A model generated the notes under the pieces. The model did no database searches and had not been told where the DNA came from. It saw only the letters and a list, made by a program, of their open reading frames with translations. Shown piece after piece: positions 37,297-50,363 of a DNA stretch of 64,000 bases. The DNA is taken from positions 1 to 64,000 of the forward strand of contig JAKCOZ010000221.1 in NCBI GenBank assembly GCA_022605955.1. Direction: 5' to 3'. The position numbers and the translations under genes are program-made. Every line of letters begins with the position of its first letter. Within the stretch, counting starts at the first letter, position 1. The DNA is from Rallus limicola (taxonomy: Eukaryota; Chordata; Aves; Gruiformes; Rallidae).

Positions 37297-38087
37297 ATGC
37301 CTTTCATGCCTAGCTTCTTTACTTTGGGAGTTATTGCTGGACGTTTAGCATGTTTTGAACTGCAGTCTGCTAGGGCCGAGAAAAGCACCGTAGGAGGTTC
37401 CAGGCATGTTCCCTCTTTCCAGGCAAAGGAAAAGGCTGAGAGCCAAAGTGACAGGGTCTGCTCGTGTGTCCTGTTAGGAGGTTTCAGACAAGCTATGCTT
37501 TTCAGGCCTAGCTTCTTTACTTTGGGAGTTATTGCTGGACGTTTAGCATGTTTTGAACTGCAGTCTGCTAGGGCCGAGAAAAGCACCGGAGGAGGTTCCA
37601 GGCATGTTCCCTCTTTCCAGGCAAAGGAAAAGGCTGAGAGCCAAAGTGACAGGGGCTGCTCGTGTGTCCTGTTAGGAGGTTTCAGACAAGCTATGCCTTT
37701 CAGGCCTAGCTTCTTTAGTTTGGGAGTTATTGCTGGACGTTTAGCATGTTTTGAACTGCAGTCTGCTAGGGCCGAGAAAAGCACCGTAGGAGGTTCCAGG
37801 CATGTTCCCTCTTTCCAGGCAAAGGAAAAGGCTGAGAGCCAAAGTGACAGGGGCTGCTCGTGTGTCCTGTTAGGAGGTTTCAGACAAGCTATGCCTTTCA
37901 GGCCTAGCTTCTTTACTTTGGGAGTTATTGCTGGACGTTTAGCATGTTTTGAACTGCAGTCTGCTAGGGCCGAGAAAAGCACCGTAGGAGGTTCCAGGCA
38001 TGTTCCCTCTTTCCAGGCAAGGAAAAGGCTGAGAGCCAAAGCGACAGGGTCTGCTCGTGTGTCCTGTTAGGAGGTTTCAGACAAGCT
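37297..38087. repeat. Fragment of the 28-mer unit (types n-o-p-q)
   Basis: The marks TTCATG (37297), ATGCTTTT/CCGGAGG/GGGG (37495), TTTAGTTT/GGGG (37693) and AGCGAC (37891) reproduce types n to q of the left domain. The n-type monomer here has AGT where the left-domain copies have AGC. The last monomer is 197 bp because of a 1-bp deletion. This places 28-mer material to the right of the duplicated 13-mer block. Confidence 0.8.
38019..38020 (+). other. 1-bp deletion (AAA to AA)
   Basis: GGCAAGGAAAAGG replaces the consensus GGCAAAGGAAAAGG. Like the +1 at 10343-10345 this is a homopolymer change and could be real or a base-calling residue. It shifts the long open frame. Confidence 0.9.
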
Positions 38088-38681
38088 ATGCCTTTCAGGC
38101 CTAGCTTCTTTACTTTGGGAGTTATTGCTGGACGTTTAGCATGTTTTGAACTGCAGTCTGCTAGGGCCGAGAAAAGCACCGTAGGAGGTTCCAGGCATGT
38201 TCCCTCTTTCCAGGCAAAGGAAAAGGCTGAGAGCCAAAGTGACAGGGGCTGCTCGTGTGTCCTGTTAGGAGGTTTCAGACAAGCTATGCCTTTCAGGCCT
38301 AGCTTCTTTACTTTGGGAGTTATTGCTGGACGTTTAGCATGTTTTGAACTGCAGTCTGCTAGGTCCGAGAAAAGCACCGTAGGAGGTTCCAGGCATGTTC
38401 CCTCTTTCCAGGCAAAGGAAAAGGCTGAGAGCCAAAGTGACAGGGGCTGCTCGTGTGTCCTGTTAGGAGGTTTCAGACAAGCTATGCCTTTCAGGCCTAG
38501 CTTCTTTACTTTGGGAGTTATTGCTGGACGTTTAGCATGTTTTGAACTGCAGTCTGCTAGGGCCGAGAAAAGCACCGTAGGAGGTTCCAGGCATGTTCCC
38601 TCTTTCCAGGCAAAGGAAAAGGCTGAGAGCCAAAGCGACAGGATCTGCTCGTCTGTCCTGTTAGGAGGTTTCAGACAAGCT
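38088..38681. repeat. Three-monomer link into the right HOR domain
   Basis: These are a GGGGCTG monomer (38088), a GGTCCGAG plus GGGGCTG monomer (38286), and a CTCGTCTG monomer (38484) with a private GGATCTG. The last immediately precedes the CGTATA monomer at 38682, keeping the invariant CTCGTCTG then CGTATA pairing. The combination in 38286 (the j mark GGTCCGAG without CAAACAAG but with GGGG) looks like a mosaic. Confidence 0.75.
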
Positions 38682-41057
38682 ATGCCTTTCAGGCCTAGCT
38701 TCTTTACTTTGGGAGTTATTGCTGGACGTATAGCATGTTTTGAACTGCAGTCTGCTAGGGCTGAGAAAAGCACCGTAGGAGGTTCCAGGCATGTTCCCTC
38801 TTTCCAGGCAAAGGAAAAGGCTGAGAGCCAAAGTGACAGGGGCTGCTCGTGTGTCCTGTTAGGAGGTTTCAGGCAAGCTATGCCTTTCAGGCCTAGCTTC
38901 TTTACTTTGGGAGTTATTGCTGGACGTTTAGCATGTTTTGAACTGCAGTCTGCTAGGGCCGAGAAAAGCACCGTAGGAGGTTCCAGGCATGTTCCCTCTT
39001 TCCAGGCAAAGGAAAAGGCTGAGAGCCAAAGTGACAGGGTCTGCTCGTGTGTCCTGTTAGGAGGTTTCAGACAAGCTATGCCTTTCAGGCCTAGCTTCTT
39101 TACTTTGGGAGTTATTGCTGGACGTTTAGCATGTTTTGAACTGCAGTCTGCTAGGGCCGAGAAAAGCACCGTAGGAGGTTCCAGGCATGTTCCCTCTTTC
39201 CAGGCAAAGGAAAAGGCTGAGAGCCAAAGTGACAGGGTCTGCTCGTGTGTCCTGTTAGGAGGTTTCAGACAAGCTATGCCTTTCAGGCCTAGCTTCTTTA
39301 CTTTGGGAGTTATTGCTGGACGTTTAGCATGTTTTGAACTGCAGTCTGCTAGGGCCGAGAAAAGCACCGTAGGAGGTTCCAGGCATGTTCTCTCTTTCCA
39401 GGCAAAGGAAAAGGCTGAGAGCCAAAGTGACAGGGTCTGCTCGTGTGTCCTGTTAGGAGGTTTCAGACAAGCTATGCCTTTCAGGCCTAGCTTCTTTACT
39501 TTGGGAGTTATTGCTGGACGTTTAGCATGTTTTGAACTGCAGTCTGCTAGGGCCGAGAAAAGCACCGTAGGAGGTTCCAGGCATGTTCCCTCTTTCCAGG
39601 CAAAGGAAAAGGCTGAGAGCCAAAGCGACAGGGTCTGCTCGTGTGTCCTGTTAGGAGGTTTCAGACAAGCTATGCCTTTCAGGCCTAGCTTCTTTACTTT
39701 GGGAGTTATTGCTGGACGTTTAGCATGTTTTGAACTGCAGTCTGCTAGGGCCGAGAAAAGCACCGTAGGAGGTTCCAGGCATGTTCCCTCTTTCCAGGCA
39801 AAGGAAAAGGCTGAGAGCCAAAGTGACAGGGTCTGCTCGTGTGTCCTGTTAGGAGGTTTCAGACAAGCTATGCCTTTCAGGCCTAGCTTCTTTACTTTGG
39901 GAGTTATTGCTGGACGTTTAGCATGTTTTGAACTGCAGTCTGCTAGGGCCGAGAAAAGCACCGTAGGAGGTTCCAGGCATGTTCCCTCTTTCCAGGCAAA
40001 GGAAAAGGCTGAGAGCCAAAGCGACAGGGTCTGCTCGTGTGTCCTGTTAGGAGGTTTCAGACAAGCTATGCCTTTCAGGCCTAGCTTCTTTACTTTGGGA
40101 GTTATTGCTGGACGTTTAGCATGTTTTGAACTGCAGTCTGCTAGGGCCGGGAAAAGCACCGTAGGAGGTTCCAGGCATGTTCCCTCTTTCCAGGCAAAGG
40201 AAAAGGCTGAGAGCCAAAGCGACAGGGTCTGCTCTTGTGTCCTGTTAGGAGGTTTCAGACAAGCTATGCCTTTCAGGCCTAGCTTCTTTACTTTGGGAGT
40301 TATTGCTGGACGTTTAGCATGTTTTGAACTGCAGTCTGCTAGGGCCGAGAAAAGCACCGTAGGAGGTTCCAGGCATGTTCCCTCTTTCCAGGCAAAGGAA
40401 AAGGCTGAGAGCCAAAGAGACAGGGTCTGCTCGTGTGTCCTGTTAGGAGGTTTCAGACAAGCTATGCCTTTCAGGCCTAGCTTCTTTACTTTGGGAGTTA
40501 TTGCTGGACGTTTAGCATGTTTTGAACTGCAGTCTGCTAGGGCCGAGAAAAGCACCGTAGGAGGTTCCAGGCATGTTCCCTCTTTCCAGGCAAAGGAAAA
40601 GGCTGAGAGCCAAAGTGACAGGGGCTGCTCGTGTGTCCTGTTAGGAGGTTTCAGACAAGCTATGCCTTTCAGGCCTAGCTTCTTTACTTTGGGAGTTATT
40701 GCTGGACGTTTAGCATGTTTTGAACTGCAGTCTGCTAGGGCCGAGAAAAGCACCGTAGGAGGTTCCAGGCATGTTCCCTCTTTCCAGGCAAAGGAAAAGG
40801 CTGAGAGCCAAAGTGACAGGGGCTGCTCGTGTGTCCTGTTAGGAGGTTTCAGACAAGCTATGCCTTTCAGGCCTAGCTTCTTTACTTTGGGAGTTATTGC
40901 TGGACGTTTAGCATGTTTTGAACTGCAGTCTGCTAGGGCCGAGAAAAGCACCGTAGGAGGTTCCAGGCATGTTCCCTCTTTCCAGGCAAAGGAAAAGGCT
41001 GAGAGCCAAAGCGACAGGGTCTGCTCGTCTGTCCTGTTAGGAGGTTTCAGACAAGCT
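38682..41057. repeat. Right HOR unit 1 (12 monomers)
   Basis: The CGTATA monomer (38682) is followed by three plain monomers (one with private GTTCTCTC, 39276), AGC, plain, AGC, AGC with CTCTTG and GCCGGGAAA (40068), AGAGAC (40266), GGGG (40464), GGGG (40662) and CTCGTCTG (40860). The direct CTCTTG to AGAGAC step matches the v-w-x deletion junction in copy 2 of the left domain (10369/10567), suggesting that this unit descends from that deleted form. Confidence 0.78.
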
Positions 41058-43235
41058 ATGCCTTTCAGGCCTAGCTTCTTTACTTTGGGAGTTATTGCTG
41101 GACGTATAGCATGTTTTGAACTGCAGTCTGCTAGGGCTGAGAAAAGCACCGTAGGAGGTTCCAGGCATGTTCCCTCTTTCCAGGCAAAGGAAAAGGCTGA
41201 GAGCCAAAGTGACAGGGGCTGCTCGTGTGTCCTGTTAGGAGGTTTCAGGCAAGCTATGCCTTTCAGGCCTAGCTTCTTTACTTTGGGAGTTATTGCTGGA
41301 CGTTTAGCATGTTTTGAACTGCAGTCTGCTAGGGCCGAGAAAAGCACCGTAGGAGGTTCCAGGCATGTTCCCTCTTTCCAGGCAAAGGAAAAGGCTGAGA
41401 GCCAAAGTGACAGTGTCTGCTCGTGTGTCCTGTTAGGAGGTTTCAGACAAGCTATGCCTTTCAGGCCTAGCTTCTTTACTTTGGGAGTTATTGCTGGACG
41501 TTTAGCATGTTTTGAACTGCAGTCTGCTAGGGCCGAGAAAAGCACCGTAGGAGGTTCCAGGCATGTTCCCTCTTTCCAGGCAAAGGAAAAGGCTGAGAGC
41601 CAAAGTGACAGGGTCTGCTCGTGTGTCCTGTTAGGAGGTTTCAGACAAGCTATGCCTTTCAGGCCTAGCTTCTTTACTTTGGGAGTTATTGCTGGACGTT
41701 TAGCATGTTTTGAACTGCAGTCTGCTAGGGCCGAGAAAAGCACCGTAGGAGGTTCCAGGCATGTTCCCTCTTTCCAGGCAAAGGAAAAGGCTGAGAGCCA
41801 AAGTGACAGGGTCTGCTCGTGTGTCCTGTTAGGAGGTTTCAGACAAGCTATGCCTTTCAGGCCTAGCTTCTTTACTTTGGGAGTTATTGCTGGACGTTTA
41901 GCATGTTTTGAACTGCAGTCTGCTAGGGCCGAGAAAAGCACCGTAGGAGGTTCCAGGCATGTTCCCTCTTTCCAGGCAAAGGAAAAGGCTGAGAGCCAAA
42001 GTGACAGGGTCTGCTCGTGTGTCCTGTTAGGAGGTTTCAGACAAGCTATGCCTTTCAGGCCTAGCTTCTTTACTTTGGGAGTTATTGCTGGACGTTTAGC
42101 ATGTTTTGAACTGCAGTCTGCTAGGGCCGAGAAAAGCACCGTAGGAGGTTCCAGGCATGTTCCCTCTTTCCAGGCAAAGGAAAAGGCTGAGAGCCAAAGC
42201 GACAGGGTCTGCTCGTGTGTCCTGTTAGGAGGTTTCAGACAAGCTATGCCTTTCAGGCCTAGCTTCTTTACTTTGGGAGTTATTGCTGGACGTTTAGCAT
42301 GTTTTGAACTGCAGTCTGCTAGGGCCGAGAAAAGCACCGTAGGAGGTTCCAGGCATGTTCCCTCTTTCCAGGCAAAGGAAAAGGCTGAGAGCCAAAGTGA
42401 CAGGGTCTGCTCGTGTGTCCTGTTAGGAGGTTTCAGACAAGCTATGCCTTTCAGGCCTAGCTTCTTTACTTTGGGAGTTATTGCTGGACGTTTAGCATGT
42501 TTTGAACTGCAGTCTGCTAGGGCCGAGAAAAGCACCGTAGGAGGTTCCAGGCATGTTCCCTCTTTCCAGGCAAAGGAAAAGGCTGAGAGCCAAAGTGACA
42601 GGGTCTGCTCGTGTGTCCTGTTAGGAGGTTTCAGACAAGCTATGCCTTTCAGGCCTAGCTTCTTTACTTTGGGAGTTATTGCTGGACGTTTAGCATGTTT
42701 TGAACTGCAGTCTGCTAGGGCCGAGAAAAGCACCGTAGGAGGTTCCAGGCATGTTCCCTCTTTCCAGGCAAAGGAAAAGGCTGAGAGCCAAAGTGACAGG
42801 GTCTGCTCGTGTGTCCTGTTAGGAGGTTTCAGACAAGCTATGCCTTTCAGGCCTAGCTTCTTTACTTTGGGAGTTATTGCTGGACGTTTAGCATGTTTTG
42901 AACTGCAGTCTGCTAGGGCCGAGAAAAGCACCGTAGGAGGTTCCAGGCATGTTCCCTCTTTCCAGGCAAAGGAAAAGGCTGAGAGCCAAAGTGACAGGGG
43001 CTGCTCGTGTGTCCTGTTAGGAGGTTTCAGACAAGCTATGCCTTTCAGGCCTAGCTTCTTTACTTTGGGAGTTATTGCTGGACGTTTAGCATGTTTTGAA
43101 CTGCAGTCTGCTAGGGCCGAGAAAAGCACCGTAGGAGGTTCCAGGCATGTTCCCTCTTTCCAGGCAAAGGAAAAGGCTGAGAGCCAAAGCGACAGGGTCT
43201 GCTCGTCTGTCCTGTTAGGAGGTTTCAGACAAGCT
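41058..43235. repeat. Right HOR unit 2 (11 monomers, with CAGTGTC mark)
   Basis: The CGTATA monomer (41058) is followed by a CAGTGTC monomer (41256), three plain, an AGC monomer (42048), three plain, GGGGCTG (42840) and CTCGTCTG (43038). The CAGTGTC mark occurs only four times in the window, always directly after CGTATA (also 45612, 49176 and 50562). Confidence 0.8.
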
Positions 43236-46200
43236 ATGCCTTTCAGGCCTAGCTTCTTTACTTTGGGAGTTATTGCTGGACGTATAGCATGTTTTGAACT
43301 GCAGTCTGCTAGGGCTGAGAAAAGCACCGTAGGAGGTTCCAGGCATGTTCCCTCTTTCCAGGCAAAGGAAAAGGCTGAGAGCCAAAGTGACAGGGGCTGC
43401 TCGTGTGTCCTGTTAGGAGGTTTCAGGCAAGCTATGCCTTTCAGGCCTAGCTTCTTTACTTTGGGAGTTATTGCTGGACGTTTAGCATGTTTTGAACTGC
43501 AGTCTGCTAGGGCCGAGAAAAGCACCGTAGGAGGTTCCAGGCATGTTCCCTCTTTCCAGGCAAAGGAAAAGGCTGAGAGCCAAAGTGACAGGGTCTGCTC
43601 GTGTGTCCTGTTAGGAGGTTTCAGACAAGCTATGCCTTTCAGGCCTAGCTTCTTTACTTTGGGAGTTATTGCTGGACGTTTAGCATGTTTTGAACTGCAG
43701 TCTGCTAGGGCCGAGAAAAGCACCGTAGGAGGTTCCAGGCATGTTCCCTCTTTCCAGGCAAAGGAAAAGGCTGAGAGCCAAAGTGACAGGGTCTGCTCGT
43801 GTGTCCTGTTAGGAGGTTTCAGACAAGCTATGCCTTTCAGGCCTAGCTTCTTTACTTTGGGAGTTATTGCTGGACGTTTAGCATGTTTTGAACTGCAGTC
43901 TGCTAGGGCCGAGAAAAGCACCGTAGGAGGTTCCAGGCATGTTCCCTCTTTCCAGGCAAAGGAAAAGGCTGAGAGCCAAAGTGACAGGGTCTGCTCGTGT
44001 GTCCTGTTAGGAGGTTTCAGACAAGCTATGCCTTTCAGGCCTAGCTTCTTTACTTTGGGAGTTATTGCTGGACGTTTAGCATGTTTTGAACTGCAGTCTG
44101 CTAGGGCCGAGAAAAGCACCGTAGGAGGTTCCAGGCATGTTCCCTCTTTCCAGGCAAAGGAAAAGGCTGAGAGCCAAAGTGACAGGGTCTGCTCGTGTGT
44201 CCTGTTAGGAGGTTTCAGACAAGCTATGCCTTTCAGGCCTAGCTTCTTTACTTTGGGAGTTATTGCTGGACGTTTAGCATGTTTTGAACTGCAGTCTGCT
44301 AGGGCCGAGAAAAGCACCGTAGGAGGTTCCAGGCATGTTCCCTCTTTCCAGGCAAAGGAAAAGGCTGAGAGCCAAAGCGACAGGGTCTGCTCGTGTGTCC
44401 TGTTAGGAGGTTTCAGACAAGCTATGCCTTTCAGGCCTAGCTTCTTTACATTGGGAGTTATTGCTGGACGTTTAGCATGTTTTGAACTGCAGTCTGCTAG
44501 GGCCGAGAAAAGCACCGTAGGAGGTTCCAGGCATGTTCCCTCTTTCCAGGCAAAGGAAAAGGCTGAGAGCCAAAGTGACAGGGTCTGCTCGTGTGTCCTG
44601 TTAGGAGGTTTCAGACAAGCTATGCCTTTCAGGCCTAGCTTCTTTACTTTGGGAGTTATTGCTGGACGTTTAGCATGTTTTGAACTGCAGTCTGCTAGGG
44701 CCGAGAAAAGCACCGTAGGAGGTTCCAGGCATGTTCCCTCTTTCCAGGCAAAGGAAAAGGCTGAGAGCCAAAGCGACAGGGTCTGCTCGTGTGTCCTGTT
44801 AGGAGGTTTCAGACAAGCTATGCCTTTCAGGCCTAGCTTCTTTACTTTGGGAGTTATTGCTGGACGTTTAGCATGTTTTGAACTGCAGTCTGCTAGGGCC
44901 GAGAAAAGCACCGTAGGAGGTTCCAGGCATGTTCCCTCTTTCCAGGCAAAGGAAAAGGCTGAGAGCCAAAGCGACAGGGTCTGCTCGTGTGTCCTGTTAG
45001 GAGGTTTCAGACAAGCTATGCCTTTCAGGCCTAGCTTCTTTACTTTGGGAGTTATTGCTGGACGTTTAGCATGTTTTGAACTGCAGTCTGCTAGGGCCGA
45101 GAAAAGCACCGTAGGAGGTTCCAGGCATGTTCCCTCTTTCCAGGCAAAGGAAAAGGCTGAGAGCCAAAGTGACAGGGGCTGCTCGTGTGTCCTGTTAGGA
45201 GGTTTCAGACAAGCTATGCCTTTCAGGCCTAGCTTCTTTACTTTGGGAGTTATTGCTGGACGTTTAGCATGTTTTGAACTGCAGTCTGCTAGGGCCGAGA
45301 AAAGCACCGTAGGAGGTTCCAGGCATGTTCCCTCTTTCCAGGCAAAGGAAAAGGCTGAGAGCCAAAGCGACAGGGTCTGCTCGTCTGTCCTGTTAGGAGG
45401 TTTCAGACAAGCTATGCCTTTCAGGCCTAGCTTCTTTACTTTGGGAGTTATTGCTGGACGTATAGCATGTTTTGAACTGCAGTCTGCTAGGGCTGAGAAA
45501 AGCACCGTAGGAGGTTCCAGGCATGTTCCCTCTTTCCAGGCAAAGGAAAAGGCTGAGAGCCAAAGTGACAGGGGCTGCTCGTGTGTCCTGTTAGGAGGTT
45601 TCAGGCAAGCTATGCCTTTCAGGCCTAGCTTCTTTACTTTGGGAGTTATTGCTGGACGTTTAGCATGTTTTGAACTGCAGTCTGCTAGGGCCGAGAAAAG
45701 CACCGTAGGAGGTTCCAGGCATGTTCCCTCTTTCCAGGCAAAGGAAAAGGCTGAGAGCCAAAGTGACAGTGTCTGCTCGTGTGTCCTGTTAGGAGGTTTC
45801 AGACAAGCTATGCCTTTCAGGCCTAGCTTCTTTACTTTGGGAGTTATTGCTGGACGTTTAGCATGTTTTGAACTGCAGTCTGCTAGGGCCGAGAAAAGCA
45901 CCGTAGGAGGTTCCAGGCATGTTCCCTCTTTCCAGGCAAAGGAAAAGGCTGAGAGCCAAAGTGACAGGGTCTGCTCGTGTGTCCTGTTAGGAGGTTTCAG
46001 ACAAGCTATGCCTTTCAGGCCTAGCTTCTTTACTTTGGGAGTTATTGCTGGACGTTTAGCATGTTTTGAACTGCAGTCTGCTAGGGCCGAGAAAAGCACC
46101 GTAGGAGGTTCCAGGCATGTTCCCTCTTTCCAGGCAAAGGAAAAGGCTGAGAGCCAAAGTGACAGGGTCTGCTCGTGTGTCCTGTTAGGAGGTTTCAGAC

Positions 46201-46799
46201 AAGCTATGCCTTTCAGGCCTAGCTTCTTTACTTTGGGAGTTATTGCTGGACGTTTAGCATGTTTTGAACTGCAGTCTGCTAGGGCCGAGAAAAGCACCGT
46301 AGGAGGTTCCAGGCATGTTCCCTCTTTCCAGGCAAAGGAAAAGGCTGAGAGCCAAAGTGACAGGGTCTGCTCGTGTGTCCTGTTAGGAGGTTTCAGACAA
46401 GCTATGCCTTTCAGGCCTAGCTTCTTTACTTTGGGAGTTATTGCTGGACGTTTAGCATGTTTTGAACTGCAGTCTGCTAGGGCCGAGAAAAGCACCGTAG
46501 GAGGTTCCAGGCATGTTCCCTCTTTCCAGGCAAAGGAAAAGGCTGAGAGCCAAAGTGACAGGGGCTGCTCGTGTGTCCTGTTAGGAGGTTTCAGACAAGC
46601 TATGCCTTTCAGGCCTAGCTTCTTTACTTTGGGAGTTATTGCTGGACGTTTAGCATGTTTTGAACTGCAGTCTGCTAGGGCCGAGAAAAGCACCGTAGGA
46701 GGTTCCAGGCATGTTCCCTCTTTCCAGGCAAAGGAAAAGGCTGAGAGCCAAAGCGACAGGGTCTGCTCGTCTGTCCTGTTAGGAGGTTTCAGACAAGCT
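43236..46799. repeat. 18-monomer super-unit, first copy (11 + 7; 3564 bp)
   Basis: The 11-mer half (43236-45413) is CGTATA, four plain, AGC, plain (with private TACATTGGG), AGC, AGC, GGGG, CTCGTCTG. The 7-mer half (45414-46799) is CGTATA, CAGTGTC, three plain, GGGG, CTCGTCTG. The same 18-type order follows immediately downstream. Confidence 0.82.
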
Positions 46800-49700
46800 A
46801 TGCCTTTCAGGCCTAGCTTCTTTACTTTGGGAGTTATTGCTGGACGTATAGCATGTTTTGAACTGCAGTCTGCTAGGGCTGAGAAAAGCACCGTAGGAGG
46901 TTCCAGGCATGTTCCCTCTTTCCAGGCAAAGGAAAAGGCTGAGAGCCAAAGTGACAGGGGCTGCTCGTGTGTCCTGTTAGGAGGTTTCAGGCAAGCTATG
47001 CCTTTCAGGCCTAGCTTCTTTACTTTGGGAGTTATTGCTGGACGTTTAGCATGTTTTGAACTGCAGTCTGCTAGGGCCGAGAAAAGCACCGTAGGAGGTT
47101 CCAGGCATGTTCCCTCTTTCCAGGCAAAGGAAAAGGCTGAGAGCCAAAGTGACAGGGTCTGCTCGTGTGTCCTGTTAGGAGGTTTCAGACAAGCTATGCC
47201 TTTCAGGCCTAGCTTCTTTACTTTGGGAGTTATTGCTGGACGTTTAGCATGTTTTGAACTGCAGTCTGCTAGGGCCGAGAAAAGCACCGTAGGAGGTTCC
47301 AGGCATGTTCCCTCTTTCCAGGCAAAGGAAAAGGCTGAGAGCCAAAGTGACAGGGTCTGCTCGTGTGTCCTGTTAGGAGGTTTCAGACAAGCTATGCCTT
47401 TCAGGCCTAGCTTCTTTACTTTGGGAGTTATTGCTGGACGTTTAGCATGTTTTGAACTGCAGTCTGCTAGGGCCGAGAAAAGCACCGTAGGAGGTTCCAG
47501 GCATGTTCCCTCTTTCCAGGCAAAGGAAAAGGCTGAGAGCCAAAGTGACAGGGTCTGCTCGTGTGTCCTGTTAGGAGGTTTCAGACAAGCTATGCCTTTC
47601 AGGCCTAGCTTCTTTACTTTGGGAGTTATTGCTGGACGTTTAGCATGTTTTGAACTGCAGTCTGCTAGGGCCGAGAAAAGCACCGTAGGAGGTTCCAGGC
47701 ATGTTCCCTCTTTCCAGGCAAAGGAAAAGGCTGAGAGCCAAAGTGACAGGGTCTGCTCGTGTGTCCTGTTAGGAGGTTTCAGACAAGCTATGCCTTTCAG
47801 GCCTAGCTTCTTTACTTTGGGAGTTATTGCTGGACGTTTAGCATGTTTTGAACTGCAGTCTGCTAGGGCCGAGAAAAGCACCGTAGGAGGTTCCAGGCAT
47901 GTTCCCTCTTTCCAGGCAAAGGAAAAGGCTGAGAGCCAAAGCGACAGGGTCTGCTCGTGTGTCCTGTTAGGAGGTTTCAGACAAGCTATGCCTTTCAGGC
48001 CTAGCTTCTTTACTTTGGGAGTTATTGCTGGACGTTTAGCATGTTTTGAACTGCAGTCTGCTAGGGCCGAGAAAAGCACCGTAGGAGCTTCCAGGCATGT
48101 TCCCTCTTTCCAGGCAAAGGAAAAGGCTGAGAGCCAAAGTGACAGGGTCTGCTCGTGTGTCCTGTTAGGAGGTTTCAGACAAGCTATGCCTTTCAGGCCT
48201 AGCTTCTTTACTTTGGGAGTTATTGCTGGACGTTTAGCATGTTTTGAACTGCAGTCTGCTAGGGCCGAGAAAAGCACCGTAGGAGGTTCCAGGCATGTTC
48301 CCTCTTTCCAGGCAAAGGAAAAGGCTGAGAGCCAAAGCGACAGGGTCTGCTCGTGTGTCCTGTTAGGAGGTTTCAGACAAGCTATGCCTTTCAGGCCTAG
48401 CTTCTTTACTTTGGGAGTTATTGCTGGACGTTTAGCATGTTTTGAACTGCAGTCTGCTAGGGCCGAGAAAAGCACCGTAGGAGGTTCCAGGCATGTTCCC
48501 TCTTTCCAGGCAAAGGAAAAGGCTGAGAGCCAAAGCGACAGGGTCTGCTCGTGTGTCCTGTTAGGAGGTTTCAGACAAGCTATGCCTTTCAGGCCTAGCT
48601 TCTTTACTTTGGGAGTTATTGCTGGACGTTTAGCATGTTTTGAACTGCAGTCTGCTAGGGCCGAGAAAAGCACCGTAGGAGGTTCCAGGCATGTTCCCTC
48701 TTTCCAGGCAAAGGAAAAGGCTGAGAGCCAAAGTGACAGGGGCTGCTCGTGTGTCCTGTTAGGAGGTTTCAGACAAGCTATGCCTTTCAGGCCTAGCTTC
48801 TTTACTTTGGGAGTTATTGCTGGACGTTTAGCATGTTTTGAACTGCAGTCTGCTAGGGCCGAGAAAAGCACCGTAGGAGGTTCCAGGCATGTTCCCTCTT
48901 TCCAGGCAAAGGAAAAGGCTGAGAGCCAAAGCGACAGGGTCTGCTCGTCTGTCCTGTTAGGAGGTTTCAGACAAGCTATGCCTTTCAGGCCTAGCTTCTT
49001 TACTTTGGGAGTTATTGCTGGACGTATAGCATGTTTTGAACTGCAGTCTGCTAGGGCTGAGAAAAGCACCGTAGGAGGTTCCAGGCATGTTCCCTCTTTC
49101 CAGGCAAAGGAAAAGGCTGAGAGCCAAAGTGACAGGGGCTGCTCGTGTGTCCTGTTAGGAGGTTTCAGGCAAGCTATGCCTTTCAGGCCTAGCTTCTTTA
49201 CTTTGGGAGTTATTGCTGGACGTTTAGCATGTTTTGAACTGCAGTCTGCTAGGGCCGAGAAAAGCACCGTAGGAGGTTCCAGGCATGTTCCCTCTTTCCA
49301 GGCAAAGGAAAAGGCTGAGAGCCAAAGTGACAGTGTCTGCTCGTGTGTCCTGTTAGGAGGTTTCAGACAAGCTATGCCTTTCAGGCCTAGCTTCTTTACT
49401 TTGGGAGTTATTGCTGGACGTTTAGCATGTTTTGAACTGCAGTCTGCTAGGGCCGAGAAAAGCACCGTAGGAGGTTCCAGGCATGTTCCCTCTTTCCAGG
49501 CAAAGGAAAAGGCTGAGAGCCAAAGTGACAGGGTCTGCTCGTGTGTCCTGTTAGGAGGTTTCAGACAAGCTATGCCTTTCAGGCCTAGCTTCTTTACTTT
49601 GGGAGTTATTGCTGGACGTTTAGCATGTTTTGAACTGCAGTCTGCTAGGGCCGAGAAAAGCACCGTAGGAGGTTCCAGGCATGTTCCCTCTTTCCAGGCA

Positions 49701-50363
49701 AAGGAAAAGGCTGAGAGCCAAAGTGACAGGGTCTGCTCGTGTGTCCTGTTAGGAGGTTTCAGACAAGCTATGCCTTTCAGGCCTAGCTTCTTTACTTTGG
49801 GAGTTATTGCTGGACGTTTAGCATGTTTTGAACTGCAGTCTGCTAGGGCCGAGAAAAGCACCGTAGGAGGTTCCAGGCATGTTCCCTCTTTCCAGGCAAA
49901 GGAAAAGGCTGAGAGCCAAAGCGACAGGGTCTGCTCGTGTGTCCTGTTAGGAGGTTTCAGACAAGCTATGCCTTTCAGGCCTAGCTTCTTTACTTTGGGA
50001 GTTATTGCTGGACGTTTAGCATGTTTTGAACTGCAGTCTGCTAGGGCCGAGAAAAGCACCGTAGGAGGTTCCAGGCATGTTCCCTCTTTCCAGGCAAAGG
50101 AAAAGGCTGAGAGCCAAAGTGACAGGGGCTGCTCGTGTGTCCTGTTAGGAGGTTTCAGACAAGCTATGCCTTTCAGGCCTAGCTTCTTTACTTTGGGAGT
50201 TATTGCTGGACGTTTAGCATGTTTTGAACTGCAGTCTGCTAGGGCCGAGAAAAGCACCGTAGGAGGTTCCAGGCATGTTCCCTCTTTCCAGGCAAAGGAA
50301 AAGGCTGAGAGCCAAAGCGACAGGGTCTGCTCGTCTGTCCTGTTAGGAGGTTTCAGACAAGCT
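46800..50363. repeat. 18-monomer super-unit, second copy (11 + 7; 3564 bp)
   Basis: It repeats the preceding 18-monomer order at +3564 bp: an 11-mer half without CAGTGTC (46800-48977) and a 7-mer half with it (48978-50363). Copy-specific changes are GTAGGAGCTT in the monomer at 47988, absence of the TACATTGGG change, and AGC in the monomer at 49770. These few differences show that the duplication has begun to diverge. Confidence 0.82.

Noticed and set aside
10218..38039. Very long minus-strand open frame (about 9270 codons) and similar ones at 2990-10261, 37964-52831 and 57390-63914 as giant repetitive proteins
   Set aside because: They are a by-product of a stop-free frame in a 198-bp unit repeated in phase. 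They have no flanking gene structure, overlap equally long + frames, and end wherever a chance indel or stop occurs.
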